From assembly GCA_003354225.1 (NCBI GenBank), contig PIVH01000019.1:1-10934 (forward strand): a stretch of DNA of 10,934 bases, read 5' to 3'. Source of the DNA: Globobulimina sp. Lineage: Eukaryota; Foraminifera; Rotaliida. Positions 1-6,618 of this stretch are shown here, in pieces (position 1 is the first letter of the stretch; each line of letters opens with the position of its first letter). The notes under the pieces are model-generated. The model ran no database searches. It was not told the DNA's origin and saw nothing but the letters and a program-made list of their open reading frames with translations. The position numbers and the translations under genes were made by a program.

Positions 1-171
1 GTCATGCATTTTTTGAATTTTTTCATTTACTTGAGTAAGATATTTAAGAAAGTAAGATTTTTTAGAAAAACTTATACATACAGCTTGTGATGATACCGGA
101 CTTTTTAGAGGTAAAATATTCAGTCCTCCATTTTCGATTCCTATCCATCTGTAATGATTGATGCTTCCATA
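1..171 (-). pseudogene. Possible minus-strand coding fragment, cut at its N-terminal side, running off the left edge
   Basis: Read on the minus strand from 171 down to 1, one frame stays open for 57 codons and continues beyond the window. Its translation has the mixed composition of a real protein (it includes the stretch GSINHYRWIGIENGG and ends in a lysine-rich helix-like segment, ending KIQKMHD), whereas the plus-strand frames here give low-complexity Phe/Lys-rich peptides. The frame is closed upstream by TAA at 172-174, and there is no ATG, GTG or TTG near that end, so it lacks a proper start. This suggests a gene that has lost its 5' part at or near position 170, next to the phage block. 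I do not recognise the family. It could also be a chance open frame; the evidence is composition only. Confidence 0.35.
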
Positions 172-180
172 TTAATATAC

Positions 181-198
181 AGAGGGGGCAACCCCTCT
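181..198 (+). terminator. GC-rich hairpin with GCAA tetraloop before the first phage gene; terminator-like or 5' leader element
   Basis: AGAGGGG at 181-187 pairs perfectly with CCCCTCT at 192-198 around the loop GCAA, a GNRA-type tetraloop, and the stem is followed by TTTTAATT. On the plus strand this has the form of an intrinsic terminator, which could end a transcript arriving from the left. It ends only seven bases before the ATG at 206, so if the first gene is read through from upstream, the stem would sit in its ribosome-loading region. A 10-base AT palindrome (169-178) lies directly upstream. Which role holds cannot be decided from sequence. Confidence 0.55.
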
Positions 199-205
199 TT
201 TAATT

Positions 206-730
206 ATGGCAGCAAACTTTATAACGTTATCGGATTTTAAAGGCTATTACTCTATTGATTATAGTGATAGATCTGAAACTATGCTTAATACTACCCTTGA
301 AGAAAGAGAAAAATATTATTTAGTTAGAGCATTAGGATTAGATTTATACAAATTATTAATAGCTGACTTAAGTGGAGGCGTACCTCAATCTCAGAGATTT
401 ACTGATTTGGTGGATGGGAAAGAATTTACTGATTATCTTAGCAACAGTACTGAGTGGCTTGGACTTAAGCAAATGTTAGTTCCATTGTGTTTTTATGATT
501 TGAAAAAGGAGTTAGTCTCCAATTCAACAAAGATGGGATTTCGCAAGCCAGATATTGATAACGGAACTATTATTTCACTTACTGAAACATATCAGTACAT
601 GAATGAGCGATTTAATAATGGTGTATCAATTTGGGTAGGCGATTTTTGGAACTTTATGTATTCAAATAAGGATTTATATAGTGAGTGGTTATATACGAGG
701 TTAGGCACAAAACAAGTTATTGATATTTAA
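206..730 (+). CDS. Probable head-tail connector (adaptor) protein
   Basis: This 174-residue protein starts the run of virion genes. The N-terminal half has a short pattern (NFITLSDFKGYYSIDYS, then an acidic helix EEREKYYLVRALGLDLYKLL) that resembles small connector proteins of Bacteroidota phages, which sit downstream of the capsid genes and, like gp6 of HK97, join the portal to the tail. The rest looks helical, with a central segment near residues 80-105 rich in Leu and aromatic residues (LKQMLVPLCFYDLKKELV). No signal peptide or membrane segment is visible. The ATG at 206 has no Shine-Dalgarno site, and a stable hairpin lies just before it. The next gene begins three bases after its stop. 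The role comes from position plus a remembered resemblance. A structural protein of this operon is nearly certain, the exact role less so. Confidence 0.6.
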   Translation: MAANFITLSDFKGYYSIDYSDRSETMLNTTLEEREKYYLVRALGLDLYKLLIADLSGGVPQSQRFTDLVDGKEFTDYLSNSTEWLGLKQMLVPLCFYDLKKELVSNSTKMGFRKPDIDNGTIISLTETYQYMNERFNNGVSIWVGDFWNFMYSNKDLYSEWLYTRLGTKQVIDI

Positions 731-733
731 GAT

Positions 734-1303
734 ATGAGTAATTACCCAGAAAATCAAGGTTTAACAGAAAAGGAATCATTTAATATTTATGATTTGTTTG
801 AAGATGTTATTTTACCTGATATTAGATTAAATGTATCTGATATTGCAGTGTGTGCTGCCAGAGCTGGGTCGCCTTATTTTTATCTAGGTACTCAAAATGA
901 GATAACGAGTGAGCTAAGAGCCATTGCGGAGGCTGGACAACAAAAACTAAGGTTTCCTATGTTTGCTTTTGAAATAAATGAAACATCAAGAAAAAGAAAC
1001 ATGTTTCCTGATGAGGGTATTTTCTTTGAGCAGCCTCCTGTTATATGGGTGCTGTATGAATCTAATCCAAATTTAACAACAGCAAAAAGGCTCGATGAAA
1101 TATACAAGCCTACTATATACCCATTATACAATAGAATGCTGACATCATTAAGTAAATTTAAGGGGTATTATCAATACGAATATGAACTAGAACCTCATGA
1201 TGTGGAGGACATGTTCAACACTTCAACTCCTGACGATTCTGTCGATGGGATTCAAATAACAAATTTAAATTTAAAAATTAGAAAAACATACAATCATGAG
1301 TAA
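734..1303 (+). CDS. Probable tail terminator / tail completion protein
   Basis: This 189-residue protein lies between the connector and the probable tube protein, the usual place of a tail terminator, which caps the tail tube and joins it to the head. The sequence fits an alpha/beta fold. It has a short hydrophobic strand with PMFAFEINE near residues 75-83, an acidic Pro-rich turn followed by the strand VIWVLYE near 103-109, then a helix with the pattern LDEIYKPTIYPLYNRMLTSL (about 120-139) and a C-terminal strand ITNLNLKIRK. The order strand, KP-x-x-x-PLY helix, and a final Asp-Gly-Ile-x-x-x-NLxL strand is what I associate with a tail terminator-like family of Bacteroidota prophages. Its first 12 residues nearly match those of the next gene. 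Its last eight bases overlap the start of that gene, so the two are probably translationally coupled. Confidence 0.5.
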   Translation: MSNYPENQGLTEKESFNIYDLFEDVILPDIRLNVSDIAVCAARAGSPYFYLGTQNEITSELRAIAEAGQQKLRFPMFAFEINETSRKRNMFPDEGIFFEQPPVIWVLYESNPNLTTAKRLDEIYKPTIYPLYNRMLTSLSKFKGYYQYEYELEPHDVEDMFNTSTPDDSVDGIQITNLNLKIRKTYNHE

Positions 1304-2234
1304 TTTTCCAGAACAACAATTTCTTACAGAGGGAAATACTGGAGTCGAAGGAATTGGAACAGACCAGGGAATTGTAACTGGCTTAGTTCTTACTGACGAC
1401 CCTCTAGGTATAGCCACTGCAACACTAGCCAAAGTATTAGCTACGTGGACTGAAAATTTTCAGGCTGCAAGGGCTTTACGTTGGTACCCTATCGGCGACT
1501 TTAATATGTTTGAATCAGATGAGAATACTGACAACATAGAAGAAGGCGACTTGGGTAATGATGCATACCTTAATACGGTATCAGGTGAAAATAGATTTCA
1601 CGCGTTTATTGAGCCAGACCAATTAAGTATTGGAGAAGTTTCCGACACAGCGAAAGTACTTAATTTTGGCAAAAAATATGCATACATCATTTATCAGTCA
1701 GGAATGATAAAAGGCTGGTCTGATGATGGTACTTATTTTAAACCATTCCCATTAGGTTATGCGCGTATGACTTTTGACAGTCAACCAACTAAAGATAAAA
1801 CGCAGCACGGAATAGTAAGATGGAAACTAAAAGACTCAAACCTTGAGTTATACAATTCAGTGCCGATTTATCCAAAGCCGACTTTTGATCCAAATATCGA
1901 CTTCAAAGGGTTGATTAATACTAATATTGTAGCGACTGCAACAGCTCCAACGGTAACAACTGTTGAAGTTGATGTTACTACTGATAACTCAAATACTGGT
2001 GTTTCTGGATTGGCAGCTGATGGCTCTGATTTTGTAATAACTGTTGATTTAGACAGTTCAGAGGTAACTCCATCTGGAGCAGTTGAGGACGCTAATGTAT
2101 CTGGTAGATACGTATTAACATTTGCCACCCAAATAGCAGGAGGATATACCGCCTCATTTGTTGCATCCAGCGCAATGACAACAGAAGGATATGAGCAAAT
2201 AAGTGCAGCAGCCTCATTTACAATCCCAGCATAA
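1296..2234 (+). CDS. Probable major tail tube protein with C-terminal Ig-like domain
   Basis: The 312-residue product has two parts. Residues 1 to about 210 carry long beta-prone segments with aromatic residues (for example YAYIIYQSGMIKGWSDDG near 128-145 and ARMTFDSQP near 156-164), as expected of a tube subunit. After a Thr/Ala/Val-rich linker, residues about 216-311 look like a bacterial Ig-like domain, with alternating hydrophobic strands (VEVDVTTDN, FVITVDLD, RYVLTF, YTASFVA) and a final strand ASFTIPA. Ig-like domains at the C-terminus of tail tube proteins, such as gpV of lambda, are displayed on the outside of the tail. The position after the terminator and before the tape measure supports the tube call. 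A capsid protein is an alternative but fits the gene order less well. The start overlaps the preceding gene by eight bases, and the stop shares one base with the next ATG. Confidence 0.6.
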   Translation: MSNFPEQQFLTEGNTGVEGIGTDQGIVTGLVLTDDPLGIATATLAKVLATWTENFQAARALRWYPIGDFNMFESDENTDNIEEGDLGNDAYLNTVSGENRFHAFIEPDQLSIGEVSDTAKVLNFGKKYAYIIYQSGMIKGWSDDGTYFKPFPLGYARMTFDSQPTKDKTQHGIVRWKLKDSNLELYNSVPIYPKPTFDPNIDFKGLINTNIVATATAPTVTTVEVDVTTDNSNTGVSGLAADGSDFVITVDLDSSEVTPSGAVEDANVSGRYVLTFATQIAGGYTASFVASSAMTTEGYEQISAAASFTIPA

Positions 2235-2488
2235 TGGAAGAAAAAAAAACAGTAAAGAAGGATAAAAAGGAGGTTGCTTTTAATGGCAGCCCCCTTTATG
2301 ATAAGCTATTGAAATCATTAAAAACAGGCTTATTAAACGAAACTATCGCTAGGCTTTCAGATAATCCAAAGTTATCAAAAACAGAAAAAGAAAGCTTAAT
2401 TTCTAACTGCCAAAGATACATGAGAGGTAAGCAAAGTTATGTCTTAGTTAACTACCGTAAAGTTGAGCAGTTGTTGAAAGGGTTGTAA
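2234..2488 (+). CDS. Small charged protein of the tail operon, unknown function
   Basis: This 84-residue, strongly basic protein has a Lys-rich N-terminus (12 of the first 29 residues are Lys or Glu) followed by probable helices, including LYDKLLKSLKTGLLNETIARL and a C-terminal VLVNYRKVEQLLKGL. There is no membrane segment or known motif. The ATG overlaps the last base of the tube gene stop (TAATG), and its own stop overlaps the next start in the same way, so its translation probably depends on that of its neighbours. Small helical proteins between tube and tape measure genes often act in tail assembly, so a chaperone-like role is possible, but nothing in the sequence proves it. Confidence 0.7.
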   Translation: MEEKKTVKKDKKEVAFNGSPLYDKLLKSLKTGLLNETIARLSDNPKLSKTEKESLISNCQRYMRGKQSYVLVNYRKVEQLLKGL

Positions 2489-2955
2489 TGACAATCCAAG
2501 AGCTACATAAAAAAACAAAACCTGCTAGGATAAGCAAAGAGGTAAAAAAAATTCTTAGCAGGTTATTGAAATCAAAAAACATTAAAGAATTAGCAGCTGA
2601 TTTGAACCGAATTAGATTAGATGAAACTGGAAAAGATATTGACGGGCAGAGTATGAGAACATTTAACGCAAGAGGCTCGGATTCGTATTCAGATAATACG
2701 ATAAACATTAAGGCAGGCAAAGGGCAAACAACAGATCATTTTACAGCAAAAGACACAGGTAAGCTTCATGATAGTTTTAGAGGTGTTAATAGTGGGAATG
2801 GGATAAAGGTTACTGCCAACAATAAAAGAATGTCATTGCTTAGCGAGAATATTAATACCGATAGAATGTTAGGATTCTCTAATGAAGACATCTTGTTTTT
2901 AAAGGAGGAATTGCGACCAGAAGTATTTAAAGCGTTAAAAATTTATCTACAATGA
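2488..2955 (+). CDS. HK97 gp10-like tail completion / virion morphogenesis protein (tentative)
   Basis: The 155-residue protein begins with basic helices (residues 1-46), followed by a Gly/Ser/Thr/Asp-rich middle. The second half has the order TGKLHDSFRG (about 91-100), a strand ending in a Leu-Leu-Ser-Glu turn, and a C-terminal LGFSNEDILFLKEELRP leading to a final helix. The sequence of a TG-x-L-x-x-SF motif, a hydrophobic strand and a closing segment of the type Leu-Gly-x-x-x-x-x-Leu followed by Arg-Pro and a helix is what I associate with gp10-like or virion morphogenesis proteins, which help complete the neck and tail. If so, it lies downstream of the tube gene rather than before it. It starts in a TAATG overlap and ends in an ATGA overlap with the next gene. 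Confidence 0.45.
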   Translation: MTIQELHKKTKPARISKEVKKILSRLLKSKNIKELAADLNRIRLDETGKDIDGQSMRTFNARGSDSYSDNTINIKAGKGQTTDHFTAKDTGKLHDSFRGVNSGNGIKVTANNKRMSLLSENINTDRMLGFSNEDILFLKEELRPEVFKALKIYLQ

Positions 2956-3458
2956 ATTATTACACCAGTCTTCGAGAATTGCCAATTAAAAACTACATCG
3001 AGATACTAAACACTGGTAATCTCGCTTGGCTTTTTAAATTCAAAGAGAATGGAGTAGATACGAAAAGAACTGTAAATGAAATACCAAAAGAATATCCTGA
3101 TGAGTTTAATGAAGTTTGGGAAGAGATAAATTACCAGCACGATGTAATTGAGCTTGATAAAAACACAATTGATTGCCTTAAAGCATTAGGTCTTAGAGAT
3201 TTATACATACACACAGACAAAAGCGTTTATTTAACTAGAGCGAGGGAGTTAGAAAAAAGAATTGAAAACAGGATAAAAAACAGCAAGAAAGAAAAGATAA
3301 GCTTAGGTGATTTAGTAACAGATATAGAAGTTTATTTCAAAGAAGAAATTGACGAATATACATATAGCTCACAGCGTTTTTTCAGGAGATTAAGAAAGGT
3401 TAAAAATGACAAAACTAAACAAAATGGAGTTATTGGGAAATCCGAAGCTAGAAAGTGA
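2952..3458 (+). CDS. Probable tail assembly chaperone-like protein, first of an overlapping pair
   Basis: This 168-residue, mostly helical and charged protein opens with MNYYTSLRELPIKNYIEI and continues TGNLAWLFKF, a pattern I associate with a gene found before the tape measure in Bacteroidota prophages. The middle is acidic and aromatic (EFNEVWEEINYQHDVIEL, about 51-68), and the last third is strongly basic. By position between tube and tape measure it corresponds to the lambda G chaperone. Its start overlaps the preceding stop by four bases (ATGA). Its 3' end overlaps the next gene, which begins at 3406 in the +1 frame, by 53 bases. That is the kind of arrangement in which chaperone genes make a frameshifted longer product, although here the second gene has its own ATG. 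The function is inferred from context. Confidence 0.5.
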   Translation: MNYYTSLRELPIKNYIEILNTGNLAWLFKFKENGVDTKRTVNEIPKEYPDEFNEVWEEINYQHDVIELDKNTIDCLKALGLRDLYIHTDKSVYLTRARELEKRIENRIKNSKKEKISLGDLVTDIEVYFKEEIDEYTYSSQRFFRRLRKVKNDKTKQNGVIGKSEARK

Positions 3459-3987
3459 TAAGCTAGATTTTGAATTTACAACAGAACTTAAAGGATATAA
3501 TTTATTTTTTGCTGAAATAAATGAGGGTAAGGATAAATTTATAGTAGATTTTAATCCTTCCTTCAAGCAAGAAAGAAGAAATTTCGATACAATAAGATTG
3601 GCTAAAAATCATATTGATAAGTACTTTAAATTAGTATCAAAAGGCATCGATTTAATCGAGAATCAAGAGGATGATATACGAAAAGAATCAGAGCCTATTG
3701 TCCTTGCATTCAAAGAAGCGAGAATAAGAGCAGAAAAAGAGAATAGAAAGATTTATGTAATAATAGATATAGACGATATTCATGTGTGTAGTTATGAGGA
3801 GCTTAATAAATATATAAAGCTAATAAATATTGGAGTTACAGAAATAATTCACATTGCACACAATTATTATAACCTTAAAATACAACAAATTAAAAAATCA
3901 AATCCAAGCGAAGGAAAAAAGCTTGGTATTATAAGTAAAGTATTTAAGCGCATTAATCAGATGTTAGTATGGCGGGAGAAGAATTAA
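3406..3987 (+). CDS. Unknown protein just before the tape measure; possible second chaperone gene
   Basis: The 193-residue product is rich in Lys, Glu, Ile and Asn. It has a beta-prone N-terminal part (FEFTTELKGYNLFFAEINEG, about 19-38) and a helix from about 60. A hydrophobic strand with Asp residues (YVIIDIDDIHV, about 117-127) is followed by a second hydrophobic segment (IGVTEIIHIAHNYY) and a basic C-terminus. I recognise no family. It overlaps the preceding gene by 53 bases and the tape measure gene by 19 bases, so its production is tied to theirs. A second ATG at 3424, still inside the overlap, is an alternative start; I kept 3406 because it follows A-rich sequence and a weak AAAGG about ten bases upstream. 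The position suggests a role in loading or folding the tape measure. Confidence 0.6.
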   Translation: MTKLNKMELLGNPKLESDKLDFEFTTELKGYNLFFAEINEGKDKFIVDFNPSFKQERRNFDTIRLAKNHIDKYFKLVSKGIDLIENQEDDIRKESEPIVLAFKEARIRAEKENRKIYVIIDIDDIHVCSYEELNKYIKLINIGVTEIIHIAHNYYNLKIQQIKKSNPSEGKKLGIISKVFKRINQMLVWREKN

Positions 3988-6617
3988 ATATTGATGACTT
4001 TTTTAATGGTCAAACAAAGAATTTAAAAGCTGTAAATGAGCAGCTAGGGCTCGTTGTCAAGCAGCTTTCTGAGTTGAAGAAATTAAGCAGTAAGACGGCT
4101 GAGTCTACTAATAAATTTGCAAATTCATTAGTAGTTACTGGCAATGAGATGAAGAAAGTAAATGCAACGGTTAATGAGCACTCCAAGATAATAAGCACGA
4201 TAGAGACGCAACGAAAAGAAGAAAGGAGATTGCTTCAAGCCATCGCAAAAGAAGAAGTAAAAAGAAGTAGTTCAATAGAAAAATTAAATAAAAAATTAGA
4301 AGAAAATAAAATACGAAATAAGCGTGCGAATGATGAGATGAAGCGAGCTGCCAAAATAAACGCCACTGCTGCTGGTAGTTATGATAGACTGCAAGCTGAA
4401 TTAAGCGATAATATTGCAAAATACAAACAACTTACAGCCGCCGAAAGAGCTAATATAGCTGTTGGTGGAAAGATGGTAGGTAATATTAAGAGACAGCAAG
4501 GTGCATTAAAAAGCATGGATGCTACTCTTGGGAACCACCAAAGGAATGTAGGTAATTATAGAAGTGCTTTAGGTGGCGTTGGATCAAGTCTAAAGACTTT
4601 GGCGGGTGCTTATTTGGGTTTTGCAGGGATAAGACAATTTGGACGCTTCTTGTCATCTAGTTTAGAAGCTTATGACAAACAGGTAACAAGTGTAAGACAG
4701 TTAACTGCTGCATTGGGTGACAATGAAGATGCAAGTAAAAGGATTCAGGTTTTAGCGGCTGAGCTACAAGGTAAAACGATATACGGAGACGAAGACACTA
4801 TAACAGCAGCTAGGCAGCTTGCAGCGGCTGGTCTTCAAAACGAAAGGCAAATGAAAGCCTTGTTGCCATTAATTCAAGATATAGCAGCACTCGAAGGTAT
4901 AAACTTAACCAAGGCAACCAAGAAGGTAACTACAGCTATCGCAACAGGTTCAACAACGTTAGAAAAATACGGAGTTGAATTGAGTTCTACTGCTAGTTTG
5001 ACAGAGAACGCAGATAAAGCTATCCAAGGCTTAACTGAATCAGTTGGCGGACAAGCCGAGGTTTTAGCTAGTGCTGGAACAGGTGAACTAAAACAATTCT
5101 CTAATACGTGGGGAGATTTTAAGGAATCCGTAGGAGGTGCGTTGAATGAAGTATTAAAAGCTTCTGGAATTATAGAGCAGACAAATGATAGTTTATCTGC
5201 AATGAACTCAATGCTATCAAATGACAGTATTCCTGCATGGGATAAGTTTTTCAGTGTGTTTAATGCTGGTATACTAGCCACAACATTAGCTAATGATAAA
5301 TTAATAAGGTCGCAAGATCAGCAAATGCAAAAATTAAAAGAGCTTACTACTGATGTTTTAGTAAAAACAAATGATGAGGTAGAGGCATTTAATGCAGCGT
5401 TAGGTGTAACCGCAGATAAGATAGGCGAAACTGTTTTGGTTGGTGATAAAATGGTGGTATTTACAGCTGAGATGGCTAAAAATATAGCATTCGCAACTGT
5501 TGATGAGGCTAAGTTTAATTTAGCGCTAAAAGAAGTTAGCAATTCACTAGAAGAGAACACTAAGAAAACAGAAACTAACACCAATAAATTAAAAGAAAGA
5601 AACGAGGAGCTATTAAGGGGAGTGTCTATCACAAAGACGATAGAACAACAGAACGAAGAGCAAAAGAAAGAGGCGCTAGCATTAAGAGATGCTATATTTG
5701 AGACCACTGACGCAACTAAAAATTTAACAACTGAATTAGACAACGTAAGTAAAGTTGATGTAAGTGGATCAGGTGAAGGGTCTGAAATGTCAATGTTTGA
5801 GCAAATAACCGGAGTAACCGATTCAGAAGAATTTAAAACAACCCTAAATGACACCCTTGGAGCTGCCATTAATTTTATAGAAACGATTGCAGCCGAAAGA
5901 ACGAGAGCAGCAGAGGAGGAAGTTCAGCAAAGGGAGACTAATATACAAAGCCTTGAAAAAGAAATTGAATCAGCAGAAGCTAATAATGAGAAAAGAACTA
6001 GTCAAGGATTAGCTACATCAAATAAACTTATTGAGCAAAAGAAAAAGGAATTGTCTGCTGAAAAGCGAGCATTAGCAGAGGCAGAAAAGGAGCGAAAGAA
6101 AGCCGCAAGAAGCGAACAGCTAATACAAATTGGTCAGGCAATAGGAAATACTGCATTAGGCGTAACCAAAGCTCTTACATTACCATTCCCGTTATCAGCT
6201 GTTATAGCTGCATTAATTGCCACTCAAGGATTGCTTCAGGTAGCCACAATTAAAAGGCAGAAATTTAGAAAAGGTGGACAATGGGTTGAGGATGGAAATC
6301 TACATTCAGAAGGTGGTAATGCTCACGGAAATAAAGAGTTTGAAAGAGGAGAGCAAGTCACAGTATTGAGCCGTAAAAACACGAGGAAGTATGGTGGGTT
6401 TATGAATAATATTGAGAGTTCAATAAGAAAAGGAACATTAGAAAGAGATTTTTCAAGTGGTACAATAATTAATGCATTTGACACATCTTCTCTTGAAAAT
6501 GAAGTCAAGGGGTTAAGAAAAGACAATCGTAAGTTATTAAAACACTTGGAACAAAAGCCAATAAGCGAAACCAAGGACAAGAAAATATATATAGACAAAA
6601 CTATTTATTACAACTAA
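3969..6617 (+). CDS. Tail tape measure protein
   Basis: This is the longest gene (882 residues). Residues 15-180 are coiled-coil-like, rich in Lys, Glu, Asn and Ala. Residues 200-222 form a Gly-rich hydrophobic stretch. Residues about 235-340 match the pattern of TP901-type tape measure domains, with repeated Ala-rich helices, AARQLAAAGL, LIQDIAALEG and LEKYGVELS. A second charged coiled coil spans about 640-720, followed by a hydrophobic segment (about 721-760) that could cross or insert into a membrane. The C-terminus has a Gly/His-rich block (FRKGGQWVEDGNLHSEGG, about 766-783) and LSRKNTRKYGG, a feature I associate with Bacteroidota tape measures. The protein sets tail length (about 130 nm by 0.15 nm per residue) and probably helps DNA passage. 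Its ATG lies within the end of the preceding gene. A single base separates its stop from the next ATG. Confidence 0.88.
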   Translation: MAGEELNIDDFFNGQTKNLKAVNEQLGLVVKQLSELKKLSSKTAESTNKFANSLVVTGNEMKKVNATVNEHSKIISTIETQRKEERRLLQAIAKEEVKRSSSIEKLNKKLEENKIRNKRANDEMKRAAKINATAAGSYDRLQAELSDNIAKYKQLTAAERANIAVGGKMVGNIKRQQGALKSMDATLGNHQRNVGNYRSALGGVGSSLKTLAGAYLGFAGIRQFGRFLSSSLEAYDKQVTSVRQLTAALGDNEDASKRIQVLAAELQGKTIYGDEDTITAARQLAAAGLQNERQMKALLPLIQDIAALEGINLTKATKKVTTAIATGSTTLEKYGVELSSTASLTENADKAIQGLTESVGGQAEVLASAGTGELKQFSNTWGDFKESVGGALNEVLKASGIIEQTNDSLSAMNSMLSNDSIPAWDKFFSVFNAGILATTLANDKLIRSQDQQMQKLKELTTDVLVKTNDEVEAFNAALGVTADKIGETVLVGDKMVVFTAEMAKNIAFATVDEAKFNLALKEVSNSLEENTKKTETNTNKLKERNEELLRGVSITKTIEQQNEEQKKEALALRDAIFETTDATKNLTTELDNVSKVDVSGSGEGSEMSMFEQITGVTDSEEFKTTLNDTLGAAINFIETIAAERTRAAEEEVQQRETNIQSLEKEIESAEANNEKRTSQGLATSNKLIEQKKKELSAEKRALAEAEKERKKAARSEQLIQIGQAIGNTALGVTKALTLPFPLSAVIAALIATQGLLQVATIKRQKFRKGGQWVEDGNLHSEGGNAHGNKEFERGEQVTVLSRKNTRKYGGFMNNIESSIRKGTLERDFSSGTIINAFDTSSLENEVKGLRKDNRKLLKHLEQKPISETKDKKIYIDKTIYYN

Positions 6618-6618
6618 A

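Noticed and set aside
3432-3443. GGGAAAT as a lambda-like -1 slippery site in the overlap
   Set aside because: The codon phase in the upstream gene is GGG AAA, which does not fit the X XXY YYZ arrangement, and a -1 shift would not reach the downstream frame.
4874-5869. Long minus-strand open frames inside the tape measure gene (4874-5281, 5318-5869)
   Set aside because: Their composition is Ser/Val/Leu-rich as expected from the antisense of a Lys/Glu/Thr/Asn-rich coding sequence, and the plus-strand frame is clearly the real gene.
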